Part shown: in pieces, positions 10,125 to 20,617 of the stretch | Layout of the letters: each line of letters starts with the position of its first letter | How positions within the stretch are numbered: the first letter of the stretch is position 1 | Made by a program: the position numbers and the translations under genes | Origin: Epiperipatus broadwayi | Taxonomy: Eukaryota > Onychophora > Udeonychophora > Euonychophora > Peripatidae | Length of the DNA stretch: 64,000 nucleotides | Assembly: GCA_028023455.1 (NCBI GenBank) | Contig: JAQFVV010012422.1 | Span: forward strand, 10,455,337 to 10,519,336 | Reading direction: 5' to 3' | Notes under the pieces: generated by a model | What the model was told of the DNA's origin: nothing | Seen by the model: the letters and a program-made list of their open reading frames with translations, nothing else | Databases searched by the model: none

Positions 10125-12580
10125 GTAAGACAGAATATTTATAATCTTTATTCAATATTATAATCTTGAGTATGCTTATTTTAATCATTAGACTGTTGGA
10201 TGTCATATTGAAGTTTTTCTTTTATAATAATCATCATCTTAAGTTAAATTTCATTATTGTTTTAAAATTTTTGTTAAAAATTATTATATAGTTAATACAA
10301 TTTCATTTTAACTTTTTATTTTACAATTACATATTTATTTTATCAAATTCTTTTTAAATTTAAAATACCCTTGGGTGACACTATTGAAAACACGGCCAAA
10401 TTATTTATTTTTTAATTAAAGCAAAAAAAATTGTTTAAGTACATTTGAAATTACATATGCAGAATTTATTTTAGTATTTCTAAGAGTTATAGAGTAGATC
10501 TAATTTGCGATGTTCAAAACTTTAGAATTTTTAAATTTCAGACTAATAGCTTGAACTGCACAAAGGAGTGAAAAGTAATTAATGGATGCATAAGTGTAAT
10601 AAATCCAGCTTTTAATTGTAGATTCTGGCTGATGAAGGCAAAATCCAAAAACTGGTGGGAGGGGGGGTGAATATTATAGCAGTATGCTACTTGAATTCTG
10701 TTGATTGCTCAAGTTTACGTCAATGGCACTCGAGGAAAGTACAGAAAAATTGCTCTTGGGAGCATATGAATGAGCTGAGAAAACCATATAATGTTGTTTT
10801 GGGTATTTATTTTTATCATATGCATAGTATTTAAAAGATAAAGCATAGACTCAAAAATTAAAGGAATAAATACCCCTACTAGTAGTATGAGATTCAGTTT
10901 CTTTCTATTTTAGTCAGGGCATTTGCATTTACTTGATCAACCCAAATAGCTGACATTTTGTTCTCTGGTTAATGATACTTAAATGCCAATATACCAAACA
11001 GTAACTGGATAGTTAACTATGTTGACCATGGACCAGCTACATAGGCAAAACAACAAACTTTTTACCAAGATTCGTCCAGTCTAGATTCTTGAACATGGGA
11101 GGAAGTTGTATTACTCACTGTTAAGCAATTTCCAGTTAAACCACTTATCAACACAGTTATTAGTTCAAAAAAATATCTAGCTATTATTGTCCCGAGGAGT
11201 ACAGTGTGAATCAGATGAGTGTTAATGCATTGTTAGTAAAAATTGTGATTGGTTGAAGGTGTGTGAGGATGGTACTCTACTTATATTTTCCTGTTCTGGT
11301 TGAATTGTTAAATGTTTTTAAAAAAATTTAAATGTAATATTTTTTTCCAGATACATTCAACGGTTAGTACTAACATTATGTTAGTATGGGATATAACATT
11401 TCAATTAGTATTATTTTTGTGTCTTTTTCTGTTGTTGCTGGCCTGACTAGTGACAATTAGCATGCTGATTTTTAGATTTGTGAATACTGAATGTAAAGGG
11501 GTGTTCTAAAACAACCAGGAGATTCTAACAAAAACAACAGTTGGTAGAAATTTATATATTTAGCAATGAGTATTCTTCTGAGTCTTCCACTTTTTCTTTT
11601 TTATGACAAGTTTAATGAATATTTTTTAAACATTATGGATTACTGCATCAGGTTGATTATGGAGTCACTTAGCATTGTTATGTAAGCATCATCCTTTTAC
11701 TTTGACCTCTCTGTCCAATATTTTGTGTGTTTCCTCAATTGAACATAAGATCAGTGGCTTCTGCACGACCTGATAATTTATACATATATATCTTCCTCAC
11801 CAATCATTATTTTATATTCTCTTAATCATTTTTTTCTAAGCAATTAATTTCACTTATATATGTCCTTCTATATTCTTGTAGTTCTTATGGAAACAGTTCT
11901 TATTGTTCAGCATTTTAAATTTACTACTGTGACTTTAGAAATTTGTTTTGACGTTATATTGATTGCAGGCTTTTTTTTAGTTTGTTTTCTATCCCTGGTC
12001 TGTATGGACACACTGCAGTACCAGCTATCATTTTTTCTTTGATGTTTCTTTTTGTTATCTCTGTTTTTTTCTTAATGAATGCTAATGGGTAACCATTTTT
12101 ATGTTGTTTGTTCTTTGCTGAACTTTTACTTTTCAAGTCACTGTCTTGTGAATAAATTTGTTTTATTCTTATCCATAATGATATTATAATTTTTATTTTT
12201 TATATTGCTGTCATGCTCTATATTTTTCTATGCATGTGGAAGTTTCTGTAACTAATGGCTTTGGTAGTTTTAATTTTGTCGTAAAGGTTTATTTTTACAA
12301 TAATATTTAAGAATGCCAATTTTTGTTCTACTAATTCTAATGAAAAATTCAATTGAATAAGATATGTTGTGTGTCTAAAATGTTTAAAAAAATAGTGCTT
12401 CGCTATAATGCCATACAAAGATTATATCATCAACATAGTGATAGCATACTTTTGGTGCCAATAGAGTAATATTTTGAGTCATGGTTTCAAGATTATTTAC
12501 ATAAAAATGAAAGGTGATTGAGCCCATAGACATGTCACAGTTTTGTTGAAAGAATTCTTTACCATATAGAAAATATTTTA
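10125..12580 (+). other. Intron sequence, mostly unassigned
   Basis: First part of the ~16-kb gap between exons a and b. Near 10630-10672 a degenerate hammerhead-like string occurs (CTGATGAAGGC, then AAAAACTGGT, next to a G run). The region 11850-12400 is T-rich with several unremarkable frames on both strands. No exon could be supported. Confidence 0.4.
11351..11362 (+). other. Possible 12-nt micro-exon
   Basis: A strong acceptor (T run then CCAG, ending 11350) and a GTTAGT donor at 11363 enclose 12 nt that would add Ile-His-Ser-Thr without changing phase. Nothing else supports it. Confidence 0.15.
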
Positions 12581-12590
12581 TTATTATGTA

Positions 12591-12766
12591 TCACATGATG
12601 ATCATTCTTTTTGCTTACACAAGCTGTTTTCACAGAGGCTAGAAACTAGTCTGGGGATATTGGATGAGTAGGCATTACATGGGGAATTTATGCACAAACC
12701 TTGCAACCATTGATAACTGTGGCTTGCACTGAGTAGTGCCACTGTATGAAGAGTTTAGCCTCTATG
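12591..12766 (+). mobile_element. Hammerhead-family A element, short copy
   Basis: A 176-bp insertion between 10-bp direct repeats TTATTATGTA (12581-12590, 12767-12776). It begins TCACATGATGATCA, contains GAAACTAGTCTGGGGATATT and GGATGAGTAGGC, and ends in a pyrimidine-flanked GTTTAGCCTC. The 5' half of the ribozyme (CUGANGA and stem II) is deleted. The outer GAGGCTA/TAGCCTC sequences pair, so it is still a partial fold-back. Confidence 0.75.
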
Positions 12767-13079
12767 TTATTATGTAGAAGGCTAATAACTCTATTATACT
12801 ATCAATAGACAGAATTATTCTACTTTATATGCTAAAACTACTTTAAAACTGCATTTTCAATTAATGAAAGAAATAGCATAAGATCTTCAACTTTATAACT
12901 GAAAATTAAAAGTTCAATTTAGAACAATACTAAATGAAGTAATGAGATTTCACACAGTTTATTATCTATAAATACTACATTTTTTATTCATATCTTGCTT
13001 GCTAATGCAATGTGATTGATAAAAACTATTGCTAAAGCAATAGCAAAATTTTTACTATATCATTGTATCACCTAATGTA

Positions 13080-13365
13080 AGCTCTTTATGCACCATAATC
13101 CCTATCCAATATCTTTCCAGTCAATAGCCTCAGATTAGTTTGTGTCTTATGGCTTTTACAAGTGAGCAGCCTTAAATCTGGAAACAGTGCAGCTGGCATA
13201 GATTCAAGGATCTTCACTAATGGACACCATCAAAATGAGTCTGAGGATATTAAATGGGAATACACTAAATAATGATTACGATGGACAATCTTCTAGCATC
13301 TGTTAGATTACTGGAGCTTACACTAAGTGTCATCGTAATGTGGAGAAAATTTTGATACTAGTTTA
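13080..13365. mobile_element. Old hammerhead-family A fold-back copy
   Basis: Two arms in opposite orientation (about 13086-13200 and 13200-13350) carry decayed versions of the family A landmarks: CCCTATCCAATATC on the left, TCTGAGGATATTAAATG and GATTACTGGAGCTTACACTAAGTG on the right. The ribozyme core is too mutated to be functional. Boundaries are approximate and no TSD was found. Confidence 0.5.
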
Positions 13366-13796
13366 ACAGTTTGCTTAAGCATAACATATAGTGGTTTAAT
13401 AACAATTGTTCTTGTTATTTTGGGAAAAAAAAAACATCTGAAAATATTAATATTTTATTCATTTTTGTGACTACATTAGATTTACACATTAAAATTAGAC
13501 ATTTTTTACTTGCATAAATTAGATCCAAATGAATATTATATATACAGTATATATAACATATTTTGCGACTTCACCCGTGTTAAAAAAAAATTTTAAATAT
13601 TGATATACTGATGTTTTGACTTGATCACACAAGTCATCCACTGGATTATAAAAGGTAGAAAGATGCTTGTAGAGGTGCTACAATCACTGATTTGAAAAAA
13701 AAAAAAGTTAAAAGTTCCAGTAATAGCAAAAATGTTAAATTAAGAATGTTTTTTAAAAAAATCTTTCCAAATAAGAGGAAGTTTGCATGTATCATC

Positions 13797-14072
13797 TCAC
13801 TTATTGATACAATCTGACCTTTTAAGGGTCTCAATGGCTTCTCTAATTTTGCACTGGTAGAGATTATCACATCTGGATATGATCCTGGTACTAGAAAAAT
13901 CAATTTTATGACCTGAATCTATAGTATGGAGTGAGAGTGCTGCTGATGATGAGTGTTGTTTAACTGCATTAGCATGCTCATCTCTCCTAACACTGATGTG
14001 ACAATTACTCATACCTATGTATGAAGCTTTACAATTTTCACATGAGATTTGAAAAAAAACCATGAGATTCAA
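13797..14072 (-). pseudogene. Penelope-like GIY-YIG endonuclease domain
   Basis: An open stretch of 91 residues on the minus strand reads SCENCKASYIGMSNCHISVR, then RDEHANAVKQH, then DSGHKIDFSSTRIISRCDN and REAIETLKRSDCINK. Features of the GIY-YIG nuclease of Penelope-like elements are visible: the Cys-x-x-Cys, the YIG-type turn (YIGMS), the conserved Arg, the EH pair, and the downstream GH...F and RE..E. It should act as the second-strand or nicking endonuclease next to the reverse transcriptase in one polyprotein. The frame is separated from the RT part by frameshifts around 14090-14330, so the element is defective. Confidence 0.88.
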
Positions 14073-14339
14073 GAGGAATTGAATCCTTAGGCTTGGTTAT
14101 TATATTGCTAACCTTTTTTATGAGTAGAATACATCCAATACTGTCTCTAGTTCCTTTTACATATGGAACACAAATCCTAGTAGCTGATTTATCATCTTTT
14201 TGTTTCCTATTTTGTCCATTTTGGGGTTGAAATAAAGCTTTTTTTTATAAATTTATAATTATAACTGCTTGCTAATAAAACACTATTAATATGATTTATT
14301 TTTTCTTTCAGATGTGACTTATCTGAAAAGTTAATTGCT

Positions 14340-14971
14340 CTATTTAAAAGAGTTTTGGATACAGAAACTGAGTTGGGTTGGGTGGTGATGGGAATGAAAA
14401 TGTAAATATCTGTTTGTGTATGTATTCTTTTTGTAAATCGAAAAAAATAAACTATTTGGTGTTCTGGTAACTAGAACATCAAGAAAAGGGAGTTTTCCAT
14501 CCGACTCTGTTTCCATTGTAAATTTAATATGAGGATGCATATTATTTAAATGTACGAAAAAAACATCTAATTTATTTTTTTCATGTTGCCATATGACAAA
14601 AGTGTCATCTATATATCTGAGCCAAATGAGAGGTTTTAAAGATGATGATTCTAAAGCACGAGTTTCTATATTTTCCATGAATAAATCAGCTATTACTCCT
14701 GAGATAGGTGAGCCCATACCAAAAACTTGTCTGTAATGCTGTCCATTGTATACAAATATGTGTTCAAGAGACAATGTTTAATCAAAGCAATAATATGGTC
14801 TGGTAAATTGCAACGTTGTGAAATTATATTTAAAGCTTCGTCAATTGGAATGTTTGTGAACAGAGACACGACATCAAAACTGATCAGAATGTCATTAGCA
14901 TTAAATTTTTTAAAAACAAAAATAAAATGAAGTAATAATCTCTGTAGCCAAAACTCTTTTAAATAAAGCAA
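14340..14971 (-). pseudogene. Penelope-like reverse transcriptase, 5'-truncated and frameshifted
   Basis: Two overlapping minus-strand frames (14971-14693 and 14774-14340) together give the palm region of a Penelope-type RT. In order: ILISFDVVSLFTNIP (motif A), CLLNTY..., FGMGSPISGVIADLFMENIE (motif B), LIWLRYIDDTFVIW (catalytic YIDD), KLPFLDVLV, and NTYTNRYLHFHSHHHPTQ. The last is a signature typical of Penelope-like RTs. The frame changes near 14760. The upstream fingers and the N-terminal region are absent because the element is cut near 14975, where the plus-strand copy begins. RT normally copies the element RNA at a nicked chromosomal target; this copy cannot. Confidence 0.9.
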
Positions 14972-15039
14972 TTAACCTTTCAGATGGTTATAATTATAAA
15001 TTTATAAAAAAAAAAGCCTTATTTCAAGCCCAAAATGGA

Positions 15040-15495
15040 CAAAATAGGAAACAAAAAGATGATAAATCAGCTATTAGGATTTGTGTTTCATGTGTAACAG
15101 GAACTAGAGACAATATTGGATGTATAGTAAAATGCTGTAATATAGATACAGCATTTTCTACTTATCAAAAGATCAGCAATATAATAACCAAGCCTAAGGA
15201 TTCAATCCCTCTTGAATCTCATTGTGTTATCAAATCTCGTGTAAAAATTGTAAAGCTTCTTACATAGGTATGAGTAATCATCGCATCAGTGTTAGAAGAG
15301 ATGAGCATGCTAATGCAGTTAAACAACACTCATTATCATCAGCACTCTCACTCCATACTATAGGATTCAGGTCATAAAATTGATTTTTTTAGTACCAGGA
15401 TTATATCCAGATGTGATCATCTTTACCAGTGCAAAATTAGAGAAGCCATTGAGATACTAAAAAGGCCAGATTGTATCAATAAGTGAGATGATACA
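15040..15495 (+). pseudogene. Penelope-like linker and GIY-YIG remnant, second copy
   Basis: Plus-strand fragments in several frames repeat the protein of the minus-strand copy: KISNIITKPKDSIPLES, DSGHKIDFFSTRIISRCDH, LYQCKIREAIEILKRPDCIN. Several frameshifts and stops are present. A short deletion near 14985 joins the RT-proximal sequence to the linker. It pairs with 13797-14250 as the arm of the inverted repeat. Confidence 0.85.
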
Positions 15496-15745
15496 TGCAA
15501 ACTTCCTCCTATTTGGAAAGAATTTTTTTAAAAACATTCATAATTTAACATTTTTGCTATTGGTGGAATTTTAAGGTTTTTTTTCAAATCAGTGATTGAA
15601 ATGCATCTACAGCCATCTTTCTACCTTTTATCATCCAGTGGATGACTTGTGTGATCAAGTCGAAATGTCAGTATATCAATATTTAAATTTTTTTTAACAC
15701 ATATGAACTCGCAAAATATGTCTTTTATATATGCAACCCATGAAA

Positions 15746-15907
15746 ATCTTCGTATCAACATATATATATATATAATAGATTTTAACTAAATCAAAAAGAC
15801 TACAGGATTCATTTTCCAAGTATGACTGTGCTGAAATATTTGTCGATATAACTATATCTAGTGTTTTAATTCAAGGTGAGGCTTAAACTTTTATTTTTTT
15901 TTGCTAT

Positions 15908-15938
<31 letters not shown>

Positions 15939-16322
15939 AATGAATGAATTTAAGTGAGAAAATAGTTGAAATATATATATATTGTAATCAATTATATAAT
16001 TCATTACACCAAAGAACTACATTTTATAATATGTGAATCAGAACTTTGAAGCACTCTCTGCTGAAATCTATGAGAAATGTGACGTGTTATATGGAAGCCA
16101 AGTTATTAATTATGAATGATGATAATATAAGAAATACAACACCATTTAAAAACTTGGCTCAGATGATAAGCAGGTAGGAGATTTTTTTTGCAACAATCTT
16201 GAGAGTCTTATAATCAATATATTATTCAACAGATAACTCAGTATAGAGTGCTCTAATATTCTAATTCATACATTAATATATATATATATATCACCAAACC
16301 TGCCTAACACTATACTAGCAAA
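15746..16322. other. Intergenic/intronic A+T-rich sequence
   Basis: Contains the TA/TG microsatellite and several TATATA runs. Nothing else was recognised. Confidence 0.45.
15909..15938. repeat. (TA)n(TG)n microsatellite
   Basis: An alternating TA run followed directly by a TG run. Similar TA/TG blocks occur at 19990-20014, 39977-40000 and 44610-44628. Confidence 0.9.
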
Positions 16323-16810
16323 AATAAAAATACAAAACTATAAAACAATACAATACTAGATTAAATCCAAAATTTTACCAAAATCCTTACAGAACCATGG
16401 TTTCGTCTACTACAAATAGACCTTCTCAAGTCAAAATCAAACTAAAAGAAATAACATATATATACAAACAAACAAACCTTTCCATAATTCATTTCAAATT
16501 TCACCTTCCCTTAATATCAAAAGAAGTCTTCATAAGATTGATAGCCTCAGAATCAAGAAGATTTATCATCAAAGTCTCCTTTATTCTTCTTTTTAACTCA
16601 TTCTTTTTTTTTTTTTTTTGATATTAAGGGAAGGTGGAGTTTGAAATGAATTATGAGAAGGTTTGTTTGTTTGTATATATATATTGTTTTTTTAGTTTGA
16701 TTTTCACCTGAGAGTGTCTATTTGTAGTAGACGAAACCATGGTTGTGTAAGGATTTTGGTAAAATTTTGGATTTAATCTAATATTGTATTGTTTTATGGT
16801 TTTGCATTTA
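16323..16810. repeat. Long fold-back, arms ~195 bp, loop ~95 bp
   Basis: The arm 16323-16522 is nearly the exact reverse complement of 16616-16810. For example GAACCATGGTTTCGTCTAC at 16392 matches GTAGACGAAACCATGGTTGT near 16728, and CACCTTCCCTTAATATCAAA near 16502 matches the stretch around 16620-16635. No coding capacity beyond mirrored frames. It could be a fold-back transposon or a snap-back insertion; no TSD was found. Confidence 0.85.
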
Positions 16811-17039
16811 TATATATATATAACGAAACTTAAATATAATCCAAACAATGGTAAACAATTTATAATATAATATAAATAAAAACTCATAAAGAAATATTTT
16901 CGATTATAATCATTATCAACTCAACTTTCAAAATGGAATCATCTATTATCAACCGGAAACACATGTCGATATATATATAAATCATTTTTGAGTGAATTAA
17001 AATTACATGAATAGTAAAAAAACTACATGTATAGGATAT

Positions 17040-18120
17040 TGGCAAACTTTGTAAAATTAAAAAAAAAGTACATGAGACAATGGGATTGAAAAATGGACAT
17101 ACACTATATTATAAAACCCTAATATTGAAAATGGGGCGGAATTCATTACAAATTAAAAGTGGAAGAACAATATTATGGAAATTCATGATGTATCAAACAG
17201 AGTGGAAAGATTAGTTGACCACTTTAATTATAGATACAAAATGCAAAATAATGCAAGTTGTTCTCATTGTGATGAAGAAGGAGATTTTATATGAATGTTT
17301 CCAAAATATTTTTGATCAAATCAAATGACATTTAAAAATTATCATAGAGACTTTTAATGCTAGAATTGGAAAATGATTGAGAAATAAAAGTATTGTAGAT
17401 AAATTTGCTTATGAAGAAATGAAAAAGAATGCAGCCTTGTAGAATTTGCATAACAAATTGTATTTTTTGAGATAGAATTTAGGATATCTTTTTAGAAAAA
17501 TGCTAAACAGAAATCAACAATAAAGCATCCAAATAAAAATACTAGAAAATTGGATATTTTGTCTAATAAAAATTATGTATTTCAAAATTGTTATGTTTTA
17601 AAAAATTCATCACAAGAAGTGATAGTCAATTAATGAGATGTAAAATATGTGCTAGAAAGGTGAAAACTTTTAAAAGATAGGGTTAATCTTCCTAACCTTA
17701 AGGCACATTTCAGTGAATTTAAAGTTTGCTAACCATTTTAAAATATTGACAGATTTTGAAGATGTTCAAACTTAAGTGAGAGTTGAGGTCAATGACAAAA
17801 TATCTGATAATTTACTAAAAACTGCAGCAAAAATACTGGTACAAAAAAAAAAAACACTACTAAATTTTTGATTGAGACAAGACAATATATGAAAAAAGAA
17901 ATATAAATATATTTAAAAATGATCCATTAAGAAAAATCGAATTACGGAAGTTTTGTAAAATGGTATGAAAAAACATCAATAAAGGTAAAAAAAATATAAT
18001 TGTAAATTGGCAACTTATGAGAGAGAATAAAATTTTCAGAAATAAAAAACATCATTTTGGTATTGAAAAAAAAATGTTTCAGCAATAAAAAGATAAGATA
18101 AAACTATTACTAAAAAATAT
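17040..18120 (+). pseudogene. Possible decayed non-LTR retrotransposon, N-terminal part
   Basis: Scattered plus-strand frames include FNARIGK near 17360, LTDFEDVQT followed by VRVEVNDKISDNLLKTAAKI and a lysine-rich stretch near 17750-17860, then LIETRQYMKKE. This resembles the segment between the endonuclease and reverse transcriptase of LINE-type elements (family knowledge). Stops are frequent. It lies just upstream of, but in opposite orientation to, the LINE-1 copy at 18228. Without an alignment the call is tentative. Confidence 0.3.
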
Positions 18121-18227
18121 AATAAATAATTTTAAAAAATCATATATTATTAATAATACTTACATATAGAAAGTCTTCTTTGGCATATGATCTTGTGCCT
18201 TTTCAAATGCTAACCATTTATTTTAAT

Positions 18228-19640
18228 GTTGTGTGATGTGATGCACTGTGACTTCTCCTTAAACGGAGTCAGGAATCTCTCAGCAACTATGCCCAGAGAA
18301 ACCTGTTAGCCACTTTACTTTCCCTTTCCATTCCCCATCCTAGGTTTTCCCATAATTTGCTCCATCCCATTTCCACATCATAATCGTTGTCAACTCTATG
18401 GCCTTTATATCTAAATCCCCCTTATCTTTGCCCAAACCCAGCATAAAAACCAATAACCCCACTTACTGTATAATTACTTTATTCATATTTATTCTTCCAT
18501 AACTTCATTATTTGTACCCTTCCTGCTTTCAAGCATTTACATTCAATTAACAGATGCCTAATATTTTCTATGCCTTCCTTAAACAATTTGCAGACTAAAT
18601 CACCCATATTTTTCCATTTATGTGTATATTCTCTTGTTGCTAAAGATCCTGTTCGAGCCTTAAACAATAAACTACTTTTCTTGCTACTATCATAAATTAA
18701 TTCGCACCCAATGTTCCATTTACTTTTATATATATTTAAACTCTTTTTACTCTCCATACTAGTTTTCTATCTCACCAACTCCCTATTCTTTATTAATGCA
18801 TCTATTCTTTTATCCCATTCCTTACTACTATAACACTCAGCAAACCTCCTAACACAATCATCCCACCTTTTGTACAAGTATACTGATATAAATTCTTTAT
18901 CCAAATCTTTTGCATACCGTATTACCTTTCTCACCCATCTTGTTGCCTACTCTTTACTCATGACCCAATTAAATAATATTTTGGCTATTCTTTTATTATC
19001 CATAAACTGCAACTTACCAAACATTTTCATTTTACTTTTTGCATCTCATATATAAAAACTTGACCATCCCATTTCTCTTTGAATCATCTTTATTATCCAT
19101 ACATCCAATATCATTTTATTAACACATAATGCATTATTACCATATGTTAGCTCTACTACTATAACTCCCTTCCATACAATTCTAGATCCATCATATTTAT
19201 TATATGAAAACACTGTTAATTTCTTTATCAATCCCTTTCTTTTTTTTTGCTTCAGTTATCAAATTTGTCTCCCATTCATCCAAGCAATTTTTCTGATTAC
19301 TTAAGATAATTCCTAAATAACTACATCTATTCACCACACTTAACTTTATATCCCCCAATAAAAATTCTAGATCTTCTCTTTTCCCAGTATTAACCATCAT
19401 TATATTTGATTTTTCTTCACTAAATTTAAACCCCATCTCTTTACCCACCCTTGAACATGTTCTCAGCATGGCTTCCGTATCTTCTCTTCTTTCTGCACAC
19501 AAAAAGACATCATCTGCAAGAAAAAGACTCGACAAAGTATATACTCCCTTGCCACCTATTAACAGTATCTCTATACCTTTTCCTAGTCTTTCTATTGCTC
19601 TCTCTATTTCACTCAAATATAACAAAAACAAAATACAATA
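18228..19640 (-). mobile_element. LINE-1 of this window, 5'-truncated copy
   Basis: A minus-strand non-LTR retrotransposon copy ends at the 3' sequence GTGATGTGATGCACTGTGAC (18228-18252 on the plus strand). The 3' untranslated part runs to about 18470, then C-terminal coding to about 18757, middle region, and RT palm to about 19631. The 5' end is cut inside the RT region. Four other copies in the window (20806, 23842, 34044, 49390) share the same order and 3' end, which proves a repeat family. Confidence 0.88.
18479..19631 (-). pseudogene. LINE-1 reverse transcriptase, broken
   Basis: The minus-strand open stretch 19631-19200 reads LSSLFLADDVFLCAERRED, then GKEMGFKFSEEKSNIMMVN and VNRCSYLGIILSNQKNCLDE. 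This is the ADD catalytic motif, the following helix and the LG-turn of a non-LTR RT. A frame change near 19200 leads into a middle region. Then 18757-18479 reads MESKKSLNIYKSKWNIGCEL and LVCKLFKEGIENIRHLLIEC, a C-terminal Cys/His knuckle in which the second Cys (CKLC in other copies) is Phe. The protein would copy its own RNA at a nicked target. It lacks its N-terminal endonuclease and is frameshifted, so it is inactive. I could not assign a clade. Confidence 0.8.
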
Positions 19641-20605
19641 ACAACAAAATAAAATATCAGTAAAATAGAATTTTTTTTATATCGATTCAGTATAATCTCA
19701 CAGAATTGATTATATAACATAATATACAGAATAAAAAGTTGTATAGTGTATTTATTATTTATTCTGTATATTATTGTCGTATAGTCTAGTCTTTGAAGTT
19801 ACGTTGAGTTTCTATATAAAAAAATTTTATTCAATTTTATTGATGTTTTAGTCTGTTTATTGTTGTTGTTTTACTTCCTTTATAGATGACAATTTATCTG
19901 GAATAATTGGTTAACTTTAAAATCGATTCTTAACATTTAAAAAGAACACAATCATTTGCTAAAAAAGGCTTTTTATGAGTAATTATTAATATATATATAT
20001 ATGTGTGTGTGTGTAATTATATAACTGTTGTATGTGATTTTTCTATTATTTATTATAATTTATATGATTTTTCTATTATTTATTATAATTTATATGAAAA
20101 AACAGCAGAATGGACTTCATTAATTTATATTTTTAAGCATAAAAATAGAGACTGTTCTTTGATTGAGGATTAATATTGAACCTGCAAAATTCAAAAATAA
20201 AATTTAAGTAGACATGTATTTTATCCAATCTAGTGAGATAGTCTTACTTATAAAAATCCATCTCAATAAGATGGAAGACAATGATGGATCTAAAATATTT
20301 TAGGCATTGCTTGAGTCAGATTGGGGAGGATACTCTATGGATGACATTATTTGTCCTGATTTATATTCTGATTGTGCTGATATTTGAAGAAGGGCCTTGC
20401 ATACCAAGGCACTTTTAATTTAATAGATTTAAACAATTGATATATAACTTGACATTTGACAATATCTATCAACTCTTAGAAGTTATCAAAAGTCATTATA
20501 TAATTCAAATTAACCTCTTTGCAGATATATTTTCTTCTTTTCTTAATTCAAATTCTAACAGTATTGATAAAAATCTGATAAACTCAAATATCTATCAGAT
20601 ATTTG
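19641..20605. other. Non-coding, nothing recognised
   Basis: A+T-rich sequence with a TA/TG microsatellite near 19990 and a 25-bp direct duplication near 20040-20090 (TTTTTCTATTATTTATTATAA, twice). No gene was seen. Confidence 0.5.
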
Positions 20606-20617
20606 AATAGAAGACAA

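Larger units (their letters stand above)
13555..15745. mobile_element. Two Penelope-like element copies in inverted arrangement
   Basis: A minus-strand copy (about 13560-14975) carries reverse transcriptase and GIY-YIG regions. A second, plus-strand copy (about 14950-15740) carries only the linker, GIY-YIG region and 3' end. The shared part forms an inverted repeat of roughly 700 bp: 13560-14270 is the reverse complement of 14990-15740, with the 13590-13650 end matching 15630-15700. The unpaired centre is the RT region. Inverted or tandem partial copies are typical of Penelope-like insertions (family knowledge). Confidence 0.85.

Noticed and set aside
10630-10672. Further hammerhead ribozyme
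   Set aside because: CTGATGAAGGC and AAAAACTGGT align to family A, but the second box is AAAA, the cleavage position is G and no stem I forms. Kept only as a degenerate trace.
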